From the NCBI GenBank assembly GCA_020852175.1, contig JADZBH010000004.1, positions 62,001 to 126,000 of the forward strand: 64,000 nucleotides of DNA, read 5' to 3'. The position numbers and the translations under genes were made by a program. The notes below the pieces were generated by a model that saw only the letters and a program-made list of their open reading frames with translations, had not been told where the DNA came from and did not search any database. Below are positions 50,105-59,087 of this stretch, in pieces; the first letter of the stretch is position 1, and every line of letters starts with the position of its first letter. Origin of the DNA: Bryobacterales bacterium. GTDB lineage: Bacteria; Acidobacteriota; Terriglobia; Bryobacterales; Bryobacteraceae.

Positions 50105-51472
50105 GTGATCGGAGGCGGCATCAGCGGCCTCAGCGCGGCATACTATCTGAACCGCTCGGGCGTCGATGTGACGCTGGTCGAGTCCTCTCCCCGGCTGGGC
50201 GGCGTCATCACCACGGAGACCGTCGAGGGCTGCGTCATCGAAGGCGGACCGGACAGCTTCCTGGCCGCCAAGCCCGCCGCCATGGAACTGATCGCCGAAT
50301 TGGGCCTCGGCGGCGAGGTGATCGGCTCGAACGATAGCGGCCGCGTCACCTATATCCGGCGTGACGGCCGCCTGGTGCCGCTCCCGGACGGCCTTATGAT
50401 GATGGTCCCCACACGCGTGCTGCCCATGGCCGCCAGCAGCCTGCTGGGCTGGGGCACGAAGCTCCGCATGGGCCTGGAATGGTTCCGGAAACCGGTTCCC
50501 GCCCCGGCAGACCGCTCCGTCGCCGCGCTGGTCCGCGAGCACTATGGCCAGGAGGCCGTCGACTACCTCGCCGAACCGCTGCTGTCCGGCGTCTATGGAG
50601 GAGACCCTGAACAACTCAGCGCCGCCAGCGTGCTGCCCCGCTTCGTCGAGTTCGAGCGGAAATACGGCAGCCTGACGCGCGGCACCATGGTGGAGATGGC
50701 CCAGGCGGCGGGAAGACCGCGCGGTGCGTCTCCGGCGAAAAAACCGCCCCTGTTCCGCACCTTGCAGCGCGGACTCGGCTCGCTCACGGCGGCGCTTGAA
50801 GCCGCTCTCGACCGTACGCGTGTCATTCATGGCGCGGCCGACGCGGTGGAAGAGGGCCGCGTGCGCGTGAACGGCGCCTGGCTGCCGGCGCGCCACGTCG
50901 TGGTGGCCTGTCCGGCTCACGCCGCCGCCCGGCTGCTGCCCATCCCGGAACTGGCCGCCATCGCCTACTCCTCGTCGATGACCGTCGCCCTGGGCTACCG
51001 CAAGAGCAAGCTGGCCTCTCTGCCTCCCGGCTTCGGCTTTCTGATTCCGGCCCGCGAACGCCGCCGCATGGTGGCCTGCACCTTCGTCGGCAACAAGTTC
51101 GCCCACCGCTGTCCTCCGGACATGGGTCTGCTCCGCTGCTTCCTCGGGGGCGCGGCGGATCACGCCGTGCTCGATCTGGACGATGAGGCCGTCTCGGCGC
51201 TCGTCCGCGACGAACTCCGCTCCATCCTCGGTCTGGAAGCCGGCCCTGATTTCGTGCGCATCAGCCGCTGGCCGCGCGCCATGGCGCAGTACACCGTGGG
51301 CCATTCGTCACGCCTGGCCGCCATTCAGAAGGCAGCCGCGCGCATGCCCTGGCTTTCGCTTTCCGGCAACGCCTACAACGGCATCGGCATTCCTGACTGC
51401 ATCGCCATGTCCAAGGCCGCCGCGCACAGGCTCGCCTCGGGCGAACCGCTCGCCGAACCCGCTCGCGCCTGA
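50105..51472 (+). CDS. hemY: Protoporphyrinogen/coproporphyrinogen oxidase (HemY/HemG type)
   Basis: A FAD-dependent oxidase of at least 455 residues, oxidising proto- or coproporphyrinogen in heme synthesis. The FAD-binding motif IGGGISGLSAAYYLNRSG is at the very start, followed by GGVITTETVEGCVIEGGPDSF and the C-terminal GNAYNGIGIPDCI. The GTG at 50105 has no Shine-Dalgarno and cuts into the first beta strand; the same frame stays open upstream (HPVIV before IGGG) with no ATG, GTG or TTG near, so the true start may be a rarer codon such as ATC at 50072. Confidence 0.9.
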   Translation: MIGGGISGLSAAYYLNRSGVDVTLVESSPRLGGVITTETVEGCVIEGGPDSFLAAKPAAMELIAELGLGGEVIGSNDSGRVTYIRRDGRLVPLPDGLMMMVPTRVLPMAASSLLGWGTKLRMGLEWFRKPVPAPADRSVAALVREHYGQEAVDYLAEPLLSGVYGGDPEQLSAASVLPRFVEFERKYGSLTRGTMVEMAQAAGRPRGASPAKKPPLFRTLQRGLGSLTAALEAALDRTRVIHGAADAVEEGRVRVNGAWLPARHVVVACPAHAAARLLPIPELAAIAYSSSMTVALGYRKSKLASLPPGFGFLIPARERRRMVACTFVGNKFAHRCPPDMGLLRCFLGGAADHAVLDLDDEAVSALVRDELRSILGLEAGPDFVRISRWPRAMAQYTVGHSSRLAAIQKAAARMPWLSLSGNAYNGIGIPDCIAMSKAAAHRLASGEPLAEPARA

Positions 51473-51488
51473 ACCGGCGGCGGTCTGT

Positions 51489-52610
51489 TCAGCGCCGTCC
51501 GCGCTCCGTCCGAGCCATGTCGTACAGCGCCCTGATGTAGCCCAGCGAATAGCTCCACCCGGCCATCCGTCCGCCTTTCATCTCCGGCACATGGTCGGCG
51601 ATCAGGTTCCCGCGGAAGTCGATCTCCACCAGCGTTCGCATCAGCTTCTTCATGTCCGTGTAGCCGTCGTCGACGTAGGTTTCGACGAAATCCGGAATGG
51701 GCCCGGTCACGTTGCGGAAATGGATCTTCCACAGCTTGCCCAGCTTCTGAAACTCGCGCGCCGCCTCGAACACGTCGCGGCCCATGAACTTGCCGCCCTC
51801 CATCCATGTCCCGCAGCAGAGGCAGACGCCGACGTTGGGCGAGTTGGCGATCTCCAGCGCCTTCATGTAGCCGTCGAAGTTGCCGAAAATGTTACGCGGC
51901 ACGCCGCCCAGTTCAGGCACTGGAGGGTCGTCCGGATGGATGCCGATGCGGATGCCCGCCTCCTCGGCCACCGGAACCACCTGGCGGATGAAGTAGGTGT
52001 AGTTCTCCCACAACTCTTCTTTCGTGTAACGGCGGCCGTGGCTCAGAGGTCCTTCAAACACCTTGCCGGCCCAGTAGCCCTTGGCCGTGCTCTGATGAAA
52101 GGCGCGCGCAGGGGCGCCTCCGCGCGTCGTTTCGCGTTCGCTCGACCAGATGCCGTTGCCCATGTGGGCATAGGTGGTGTAGGTGAGTCCGGCCGCGCCC
52201 AGGTTGCGGAGAAACTGCTTGTACTCCTCCACCTTGGCGTCGCGGCCGGGCAGGTTCAGCGTTACCTCGGGCATGTTGTGCACGCTGCCGTTGCTGATGT
52301 TCCACACCTTCAAACCCGCTCCGGCGGCCTTCTTCACGATGGCCTTGTAGTTGTCGGCCGATGGCGGCTGCACGCCGCCGCCCACGTTCAGCCACTCGAT
52401 GCCCATCTGGCGCGCCCAGATCAGTTCGTCGTCCGGTAACTGATGGGAGGTTTGCAGCGAGATCTTGATGCCGGGCGTGAGAGGCGCCAGCGGCTTGCCT
52501 CCGGCGGGTGCGGGGCTGGCGGCGGGCAGTGCCGCGGGCAGTGCCGCGGGCAGTGCCGCGGAGACGCCGGCGGCGGCAAGAAAACCGCGCCGTGTGGTGT
52601 TCGGACGCAT
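51489..52610 (-). CDS. UxuA-like mannonate dehydratase/TIM-barrel isomerase, Tat-exported
   Basis: A 373-residue protein with a Tat-type leader (TTRRGFLAAAGVSAALPAAL) and a TIM barrel of the UxuA/xylose isomerase superfamily. Motifs close to mannonate dehydratase are RIGIHPDDPPVPELGG, GVCLCCGTWMEGG, KIHFRNVTG and NLIADHVPEM. UxuA makes 2-keto-3-deoxygluconate from mannonate in the cytoplasm, so an exported homologue may act on another substrate. Its leader contains a 12-base tandem repeat. Confidence 0.82.
   Translation of the reverse strand: MRPNTTRRGFLAAAGVSAALPAALPAALPAASPAPAGGKPLAPLTPGIKISLQTSHQLPDDELIWARQMGIEWLNVGGGVQPPSADNYKAIVKKAAGAGLKVWNISNGSVHNMPEVTLNLPGRDAKVEEYKQFLRNLGAAGLTYTTYAHMGNGIWSSERETTRGGAPARAFHQSTAKGYWAGKVFEGPLSHGRRYTKEELWENYTYFIRQVVPVAEEAGIRIGIHPDDPPVPELGGVPRNIFGNFDGYMKALEIANSPNVGVCLCCGTWMEGGKFMGRDVFEAAREFQKLGKLWKIHFRNVTGPIPDFVETYVDDGYTDMKKLMRTLVEIDFRGNLIADHVPEMKGGRMAGWSYSLGYIRALYDMARTERGRR
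52522..52557 (-). repeat. 12-base tandem repeat in a signal peptide
   Basis: Three perfect copies of GCGGGCAGTGCC in the plus direction encode repeated A-L-P-A units of the leader of the UxuA-like protein. It lies in the segment before the mature enzyme, so copy number changes would alter only leader or linker length. Confidence 0.85.
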
Positions 52611-52714
52611 GACGGTTCCTCCTCGGGGACAAGGTCGATTCGGGGCTACTGTATCTCATTCGCGATGCTTCGTGCGGCCCGGCCTCCCCGGTGGCTTTGT
52701 TACCCTGAAACCTG

Positions 52715-53596
52715 ATGGATGGAGTGATTGTCGTGGATAAGTCCGCGGGCTGGACGTCCCACGACGTCGTGAACAAAATGCGCCGGATCCTGGGTATCCG
52801 CCGCATCGGCCATCTGGGAACCCTCGACCCCTCAGCCACTGGTGTTCTGCCGCTCGTCATTGGCCGTGCTACGCGCCTGTCGCAGTTTTACACCAAGGCC
52901 GATAAGGTCTACGAAGCCCTGGTGCGCTTCGGCTATTCGACCTCCACCTACGACGCCGAAGGGGAGCCCACCAGCGAGCCCGCCGCCTACGAGCCGGACG
53001 AGGATGTCCTTTGGCAGCATCTGCCGGCTTTCCGCGGCACATTCCTGCAAACGCCGCCCGCGGTCTCGGCCAAGAAGATCGCCGGAACGCCCGCCTATAA
53101 ACTGGCGCGGCGCAACATCGAGGTCCAACTGGCACCCGTCGAGGTTACCGTTCATTCGCTGGAACTGCTCGGGTGCGAAGGCTCCGGCGCACGGCTCCGC
53201 GTGCACTGCTCCGGCGGCACCTACGTCCGTTCCATCGCCCACGATCTGGGACGGTCCATCGGATGCGGCGCCTTCCTCGAGTCTCTTCGCCGCACCCGCT
53301 CCGGTGATTTTTCGCTCGAACAGGCCCGAACCCTCGAACAGATCGAAGCCCATGCCCGCGCCGGCACGATCGAGGAAATACTCATCCCGGCCGCCCGCCT
53401 GCTCCCCGGCTTCCCCGCCGAAACGGTCGATGCCATTACAGCCGGGCAAATCCGCCAGGGCCGCGACTTCCGCGTCTCGCCCTTCCGCGTCCAGCGCGGC
53501 GCTCCCTTCGTGAAAGCCCTGGACCAGGACGGAGCGCTGCTCGCCATCGGCGAACTCAAGCTACCCAACCTCTATCACCCCATGATGGTTCTCTGA
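52715..53596 (+). CDS. truB: tRNA pseudouridine-55 synthase TruB
   Basis: A 293-residue TruB that makes pseudouridine at tRNA position 55. The catalytic Asp38 is in HLGTLDPSATGVLPL, and AYEALVRFG-like YEALVRFGYST, QTPPAVSAKKIAGTPAYKLAR and GGTYVRSIAHDLG follow. A PUA-like C-terminus is present. In many bacteria truB directly follows rbfA; here they are 6 kb apart with heme genes between. Confidence 0.95.
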   Translation: MDGVIVVDKSAGWTSHDVVNKMRRILGIRRIGHLGTLDPSATGVLPLVIGRATRLSQFYTKADKVYEALVRFGYSTSTYDAEGEPTSEPAAYEPDEDVLWQHLPAFRGTFLQTPPAVSAKKIAGTPAYKLARRNIEVQLAPVEVTVHSLELLGCEGSGARLRVHCSGGTYVRSIAHDLGRSIGCGAFLESLRRTRSGDFSLEQARTLEQIEAHARAGTIEEILIPAARLLPGFPAETVDAITAGQIRQGRDFRVSPFRVQRGAPFVKALDQDGALLAIGELKLPNLYHPMMVL

Positions 53597-53629
53597 AATT
53601 CTGGTTAATCTTGCATACGCCAAATTTTC

Positions 53630-53965
53630 ATGGAAGGCGAGTATTCTGTTTGGGTGCTTCACCGGCGCGCCTGGTTAGTCGCCCTCTCCGGCTGCGGTCT
53701 GGCAACCGCCCAGTCCGGGCTGGTCTATTTGCGCCGGTCCCGCTTACCGGAACAGTACTTCTTTTCGGGCCGCATTGAGGACTACTGCGAGGATTCGATT
53801 ACGGTTTCCCGCACGCTCGCCTCGCGCGACCCGGAGGTGCGCACCTTTGCGATCAACGTGGAAACCTCGGTCCGCGGCGAGCTCCGCCGCGGCGCCCGCG
53901 CCTCTGTGAACTACGTCGCCACTGGCGGCGCCTACGTTGCCCGCCGCATCCTGGTCCGCGGTTAG
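53630..53965 (+). CDS. Small exported protein of unknown function
   Basis: A 111-residue protein with a hydrophobic N-terminus (WLVALSGCGLATAQ), which fits a signal peptide. The mature part (about 80 residues) is beta-rich, with FFSGRIEDYCEDSITVSRTL and RTFAINVETSVRGELRRGARASVNYVATGG, a pattern like small OB-fold or DUF5666-type periplasmic proteins. The start is uncertain (ATG 53630, or GTG 53651). It overlaps the convergent glmU end by 4 bases. Function unknown. Confidence 0.65.
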   Translation: MEGEYSVWVLHRRAWLVALSGCGLATAQSGLVYLRRSRLPEQYFFSGRIEDYCEDSITVSRTLASRDPEVRTFAINVETSVRGELRRGARASVNYVATGGAYVARRILVRG

Positions 53966-55365
53966 CTCTTGTTCTCCGCCTGGCGCGCCGCCTTCCGGCG
54001 GCTTGGCCAACCCGGCTTGGCTGCCTGCCGTGCCCTTCCCAGCGCGAGCGTATCGTCCGGCACGCCCTCGGTGATCACCGACCCCGCCGCCACATAGCTT
54101 CCCTCCCCCACCGTCACCGGCGCCACCAGCGTCGTATTGCTTCCCACGAACGCTCCGGACGCTACCGTTGTCCGGTGTTTCTCGAAGCCGTCGTAGTTGC
54201 AGGTGATCGTGCCGGCCCCGATGTTCACCTGCTCGCCCACCACCGCATCGCCCAGGTAGGCCAGGTGCTGAGCCTTGCTGCCCGCGCCCAGAACCGTCTT
54301 CTTCAGTTCGACGAAGTTGCCCACGACGGCTCCCGTTTCCACCACCGCCTGCATCCGCAGCCGTCCGTACGGTCCTACTTTCGCCCCCTCGGCCACGCGC
54401 GAATCGGCCACCACGCTGAAGGCCTCCACCACCGCCCGGTTTTCCAGCGTCGCGTTGGTGAGAATGCTGGCCGCCCCCACGCGGCACTCCTCGCCTACCG
54501 AGGTTTGCCCGCGCAACTGCGCGAAGGCTTCAATCACCGTATCCTGGCCGATCGTCACGCCCGCGTCGATGGTCACCGTCTCCGGCCTCTCGATGGTTAC
54601 TCCGGCCAGCATGTGCTCGCGCACCGTGCCTTCACGAAGCAACCGGTCCGCCACGGCCAGTTCCACCCGCGTGTTGATGCCCAGCAGTTCACTCGGGTCC
54701 GCGATCGGATACGCCGCCACCAGATGGCCTTCACCCGCCAGAATCTCCACCAGGTCCGTCAGGAAAATCTCCCCCGTCGCCGGGTTGGGCCGCAACCCCG
54801 CCAGCAGAGGCCACAGCAGCGCCGCCTCGAAACAATAGATGCCCGAATTGATCTCACGCACCGCCAGTTGCTCCGGCGTGGCGGCTTTCTGCTCGACGAT
54901 GCCCACCACGCCACCGGCGGCGTTCCGCAGAATCCGTCCATAGCCGGTTGGATCTTCCATCACCGTCGTGATCACCGTGCACGCCGCGCCCAGTTCCCGG
55001 TGCCGCGCGGCCAGCGCCCGCAGCGTTCCGGCGCGCAGCAAAGGGCAATCGCCATAGGCGACAATCACGCGCCCGCCGGCCGCTTCCAGGGTTTCGCGGC
55101 AGCACAACAGCGCATGCCCGGTCCCCTTCTGCTCGGACTGCATGGCAAAACGCACGCCGGAGGGCGACAGCACCTCGCGCACGCGCCCGGCCTGATGCCC
55201 CACCACGACCGCCACGCGCTCCGGCGCGGCCAGTTCCAGCGCCGCCGCCACCACATGTTCCACCAGTGTCCGCCCGCCAGCCTCGTGCAGCACCTTCGCC
55301 TTCCGGGAACGCATGCGCGTCCCGAGCCCCGCCGCCAAAATCGCCACCGATACCGTTTCCGACAT
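53962..55365 (-). CDS. glmU: Bifunctional UDP-GlcNAc pyrophosphorylase/GlcN-1-P acetyltransferase
   Basis: A 467-residue GlmU. The N-terminal nucleotidyltransferase has AILAAGLGTRMRSRKAKVLH, and the C-terminal half is a left-handed beta helix with repeated hexapeptides (VTIDAGVTIGQDTVIEAFA) and the active-site NFVELKKTVLG and YLGDAVVG segments. It makes UDP-GlcNAc for peptidoglycan. It lies 84 bases after yvcK on the same strand. Confidence 0.96.
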   Translation of the reverse strand: MSETVSVAILAAGLGTRMRSRKAKVLHEAGGRTLVEHVVAAALELAAPERVAVVVGHQAGRVREVLSPSGVRFAMQSEQKGTGHALLCCRETLEAAGGRVIVAYGDCPLLRAGTLRALAARHRELGAACTVITTVMEDPTGYGRILRNAAGGVVGIVEQKAATPEQLAVREINSGIYCFEAALLWPLLAGLRPNPATGEIFLTDLVEILAGEGHLVAAYPIADPSELLGINTRVELAVADRLLREGTVREHMLAGVTIERPETVTIDAGVTIGQDTVIEAFAQLRGQTSVGEECRVGAASILTNATLENRAVVEAFSVVADSRVAEGAKVGPYGRLRMQAVVETGAVVGNFVELKKTVLGAGSKAQHLAYLGDAVVGEQVNIGAGTITCNYDGFEKHRTTVASGAFVGSNTTLVAPVTVGEGSYVAAGSVITEGVPDDTLALGRARQAAKPGWPSRRKAARQAENKS

Positions 55366-55449
55366 GATTCTCCTATTGTCGCCGCGCGGGCTACCCTTCC
55401 TCCATCGGTTCGCCGGTTTCGGTTCAGTAGGGATGCCGGGACGGCCCGT

Positions 55450-56493
55450 TCACCGTGCCGCGGTGCGCAAGCGCCGTTGCCGCCGGCGCGCCTGCGCCGC
55501 CAGCATCACCGCCACTTCGGCGATGGCCGCCGGGTTGTGCCGCACCTTCTCGCCCGAGTCCAGCAGGTTCTTCCCGATCACCTGCACGCCCAGTTCCTCC
55601 ATGTGCGGCTTATCGTTTTCCACCGGGAACACCCGCTCGGCCGCATAGCGCCGCCGCATGACTCCCGTCACCGGACGCGTGTTCACCACGGCGTAGTCCA
55701 GAAGGCCGCGCCGCGAATGGTGCAGAATCGCCCGCACGTGGTCGCTTGCCTTGTAGTTCATGGTCTCGCCTGGCTGCCACATCAGGTTCACGAAGTACAC
55801 CACCGGCGCCGCCGCCGCGTGCAGCGCCTCCGGAATCCCCTGCACCAGCAGGTTCGGAATCACGCTCGTATAGAGCGACCCCGGCCCCAGGCAGATCAGA
55901 TCGGCCCGCCGGATCGCTTCCAGCGTCCCGGCCAGAGGCTTCACCCGCCGCGGTTTCAACGCCACGCGCCGGATGCGCGTCCGGCTCTTGCTGATGTTGG
56001 TTTCGCCCGCCACGCCCGTACCGTCTTCCAGCCAGCCCTCCAGCGAAACGTTCGCCGCCGTCGAGGGGAAGATGCGCCCCCGCGTGGCCAGCACCTCCGA
56101 ACTCAGCGCCACGGCCTGTGCGAAATCGCCGGTCAACTGCGTCATCGCCGTCAGGAAGAGGTTGCCGAAGCTGTGGCCCTTCAAGGTACGGCCCGTGTCG
56201 AAACGGTGCTGGAACAGGCGTGACAGCAGCGCCTCATCCTCGCTCAGCGCCACCATGCAACTCCGGATGTCGCCCGGCGGCAGTATGTCCAGTTCGCGCC
56301 GCAGCCTCCCGGAACTGCCTCCGTCGTCGGTCACCGTCACCACGGCCGTGATGTCGATCTCCGGCGCCCGCGCCGGCGTCTGCCCCGCGTCGCCGCCCGC
56401 GTGGAGCGTGTACTCCTTCAAACCGCGCAGCAAGGCGGAAAGTCCGGTCCCGCCGCCGATGGCCACGATGTGCAGCGGATCGGTCTGCCTCAT
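55450..56493 (-). CDS. yvcK: YvcK/GlmR-family UDP-sugar-binding regulator
   Basis: A 347-residue YvcK (CofD-like) protein. Motifs are VAIGGGTGLSALLRGLKEY, VTVTDDGGSSGRLRRE and GHSFGNLFLTAM. In Bacillus this protein (also called GlmR) binds UDP-GlcNAc and stimulates GlmS to steer carbon into cell wall. The start at 56493 was set by the family N-terminus; a longer frame overlaps the upstream TPR gene. Adjacent to glmU, which fits a role in amino-sugar control. Confidence 0.93.
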   Translation of the reverse strand: MRQTDPLHIVAIGGGTGLSALLRGLKEYTLHAGGDAGQTPARAPEIDITAVVTVTDDGGSSGRLRRELDILPPGDIRSCMVALSEDEALLSRLFQHRFDTGRTLKGHSFGNLFLTAMTQLTGDFAQAVALSSEVLATRGRIFPSTAANVSLEGWLEDGTGVAGETNISKSRTRIRRVALKPRRVKPLAGTLEAIRRADLICLGPGSLYTSVIPNLLVQGIPEALHAAAAPVVYFVNLMWQPGETMNYKASDHVRAILHHSRRGLLDYAVVNTRPVTGVMRRRYAAERVFPVENDKPHMEELGVQVIGKNLLDSGEKVRHNPAAIAEVAVMLAAQARRRQRRLRTAAR

Positions 56494-56521
56494 CAAATCT
56501 CCATCCTCACGGACAGCCGGA

Positions 56522-57139
56522 TCATGCGCCGGAACCGCGCTCCGGCTGGAGAAGCTCGCGGATGGAAGACTGCCGGACCAGGGCGGCCCAATCCGGATCG
56601 TTCCGAACGGCGTTGCGCGTGGCGGGCCGCAGGGCGATGGCCCGCTGGAGATGTTGGACGCATGCGCCGAGGTCTCCCTGCATTCCCGCGCACAGAGCGT
56701 AGGCGGAGTGGATGTGGTCGGCGTCTTCTCCGGCGGCAAGGGCCGCGCGTAAATGTCTGGCTGCGCCAGCGTAGTCGCCCCGGTTGAGCAGCACGATTCC
56801 GGCTGTGTAGTGATCCTCGGCCGTTTCCGGTTTGAGCGCATCCTGTTCCTGCCTGCGCGCGCACATTTTCAGATGCGTGCGGGCGGTGTGCGCGATGTCC
56901 GGCGCAGGACCCCCGGCGGCTGTTTCAAACAACCGCGCCGCCTCGGCCCATTGACGCTGGTGGAACAGCTTCATGGCCTGCGCGAACAGCTCCACCTGTC
57001 CCTGCATGTCCAGTAGAGACTGGCCCGGTTTTGTATCAGCCGATTTTGTGTCCGTCCTCCCGCCCTTGGCCGGCGGGGTCTTCGAGTTTGGCGCCTGTGT
57101 CTTCACGGAACTCTTCCCGGTTGCGCGAAAAGACCTCAT
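56522..57139 (-). CDS. TPR-repeat protein
   Basis: A protein of about 205 residues with an N-terminal disordered basic linker (residues 1-40) and helical TPR units (AMKLFHQRQWAEAARLFETAAG; TAGIVLLNRGDYAGAARHLRAALAAG; LGACVQHLQRAIALRP). No signal peptide or membrane segment is seen. It lies 28 bases ahead of yvcK, so it may be co-transcribed. The start may be ATG 57169 instead; neither has a clear ribosome site. Binding partner unknown. Confidence 0.75.
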   Translation of the reverse strand: MRSFRATGKSSVKTQAPNSKTPPAKGGRTDTKSADTKPGQSLLDMQGQVELFAQAMKLFHQRQWAEAARLFETAAGGPAPDIAHTARTHLKMCARRQEQDALKPETAEDHYTAGIVLLNRGDYAGAARHLRAALAAGEDADHIHSAYALCAGMQGDLGACVQHLQRAIALRPATRNAVRNDPDWAALVRQSSIRELLQPERGSGA

Positions 57140-57404
57140 TCCGGAGTCGTCTGGACATGGGGCCCACATGGGGCCATCCCGCGTCCCGGGCCCCTCCTCC
57201 GAACAATTCAGCCGAGGGACTCAGGCCCATACAGCGCCCCCATGGCTGGCTTTTCACTGTCCTCTATCCTAGCGAACGCCCCGGCTCGCTGTCTCCCTGG
57301 CCGCCTCGTCCTGGCCGTGATTGTCCACATTGAGGCCGCCGCGCGCCGCTGTCAAGGCCAGTGCGCACCCGTCACAGCCACCCCGCCGTGGCATCATAGC
57401 GGGA

Positions 57405-58031
57405 ATGGATGTCGTCGTCGGCCACATGGGCTGGATAGAGGTGATCTGCGGACCGATGTTCTCCGGCAAGAGCGAGGAGTTGATCCGGCGCCTGCGCCGC
57501 GCCATGATCGCCCGCCGGCGCGTCCAGGTGTTCAAACCGGCGCTCGACACACGCTACTCCGGCGACCATATCGTCAGCCACGCCGATTCCCGCCTGCCCA
57601 GCCTCACCATCCACCACCCCGGCGAAATCCTCACCAGCATGGATTGGCGCACCCAGGTGATCGGCATCGACGAAGCCAACTTCCTCGGTCCCGACCTGGT
57701 GGAAATCGCCACCCAGCTTGCCGACTCCGGCAAACAGGTCCTCATCGCCGGACTCGACACCGACTATATGGGCCGCCCGTTCGCGCCCATTCCCGACCTT
57801 CTCTGCCTGGCCGAATCCATCACCAAGACCCTGGCCATCTGCATGCGTTGCGGAAATCTCGCCAAACACACTCAGCGTCTGGTGGAAGCCGAGGACCTGA
57901 TTGTCGTCGGCGCCGCCGGCATGTACGAGGCCCGCTGCCGCCGTTGTTTCGAACCGGGCTTGCCGCGGCAGGAGAGCTTTCAGTTCGCGCGTCCTGCCGG
58001 CTCCGCCATGTCCAAGCCCGGCGGCGAATAG
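57405..58031 (+). CDS. tdk: Thymidine kinase
   Basis: A 208-residue type II thymidine kinase. The P-loop GPMFSGKS is at 16-23, the DEANF segment carries the catalytic Glu region, and the zinc site is formed by Cys pairs CMRCG and CRRCF. FFSTQR-like lasso features are less clear. It phosphorylates thymidine for salvage. ATG 57405 or 57426 are both possible; neither has a strong ribosome site. Confidence 0.93.
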   Translation: MDVVVGHMGWIEVICGPMFSGKSEELIRRLRRAMIARRRVQVFKPALDTRYSGDHIVSHADSRLPSLTIHHPGEILTSMDWRTQVIGIDEANFLGPDLVEIATQLADSGKQVLIAGLDTDYMGRPFAPIPDLLCLAESITKTLAICMRCGNLAKHTQRLVEAEDLIVVGAAGMYEARCRRCFEPGLPRQESFQFARPAGSAMSKPGGE

Positions 58032-58165
58032 AGACTTCGTCCCGGTTGCCTGCCGGACTCCCCGGGCCTGCCCACTTCCCTGTAACGTCCGCCGCCCCGT
58101 CTCCGTCCATCTGCCTGAATCGTTTACACTGAAATGGCAGTTAACCCTTCCGGAGGTATTTGGCC

Positions 58166-59038
58166 GTGAGTGATCCTATGTATCCGCAGTCCGAAGGCGC
58201 GGGATTGAAGATTCCCATCCTGTTTGGCATCGTCATCGCCCTGCTGGCCGCCAACGTCTACCTGTTCCTGCAGCTTGACGGCGTGAAGACCGAAGTCGCC
58301 ACCATGCGAGAATCGCTGTTGAACGAAGTCTCCAACCTGAAAGAGACCTCGTCCATGTCCACCCAGGCCAGCCGCCGGAACCTGGAACGACTCAAGGAAG
58401 AGTTGGAAGCGGCCCGGCGCCAGGCAGCCATGGCGGCCGGCCAGGCCAAGACCGACGCGCTGAAGCACGCCGACGAACTCAGTTCCCGCCTGGCGGCCGA
58501 AACACGGCGCGCCAACGAGCAGACCAAGCAGGAGCTCTCCACGAAGGTTCAGGAGGTCGCCACCACGGCCGACACCAAGATTGGAGCCGTCTCCACCGAA
58601 GTGGGCACCGTGAAACAGGAGGTCGCCTCCACCAAGAGCGAACTCGACAAGACCATCCAGGACCTGAAACGCACCAGCGGCGACCTGGGGGTCCAAAGCG
58701 GGCTCATCGCGACCAACGGCAAGGAGCTTGCGGCCCTCAAACAGCTTGGCGAACGGAACTATTTCGAGTTCAAGCTCGCCAAGCAGAAGGCGCCCATCAA
58801 GCTGGCCGATATCTCCGTTCGGCTCACCAAGGCCGACCCCAAGAAGAACCGCTACAACGTGGAGATCGTCGCCGACGACAAGCGCTTCGAGAAGAAGGAC
58901 AAGAACGTGAACGAGCCGGTTCAGTTCTACATGTCCAAGTACCGCCAGCCGGTGGAACTCGTGGTGAACGAGATCCGCAAGGACATGATCGTCGGTTACC
59001 TTTCGCAGCCCAAGGTCCAGGCCGCCCGCTCGAACTAA
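58166..59038 (+). CDS. Membrane-anchored coiled-coil protein
   Basis: A 290-residue protein with one membrane helix (about 16-37), a long coiled coil (about 42-185, NLKETSSMSTQASRRNLERL through TKSELDKTIQDLKRT), and a C-terminal beta-rich domain (residues 195-290, NYFEFKLAKQKAPIKLADISV). GTG 58166 has GGAGGT eight bases upstream. I recognise no named family. Layout fits an envelope scaffold or stress sensor. It is a single gene. Confidence 0.72.
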   Translation: MSDPMYPQSEGAGLKIPILFGIVIALLAANVYLFLQLDGVKTEVATMRESLLNEVSNLKETSSMSTQASRRNLERLKEELEAARRQAAMAAGQAKTDALKHADELSSRLAAETRRANEQTKQELSTKVQEVATTADTKIGAVSTEVGTVKQEVASTKSELDKTIQDLKRTSGDLGVQSGLIATNGKELAALKQLGERNYFEFKLAKQKAPIKLADISVRLTKADPKKNRYNVEIVADDKRFEKKDKNVNEPVQFYMSKYRQPVELVVNEIRKDMIVGYLSQPKVQAARSN

Positions 59039-59087
59039 GGCGTCCGCTGCAATTCCAGGCTTGCACCCGGCAGGGCGTTTCCGCGGT

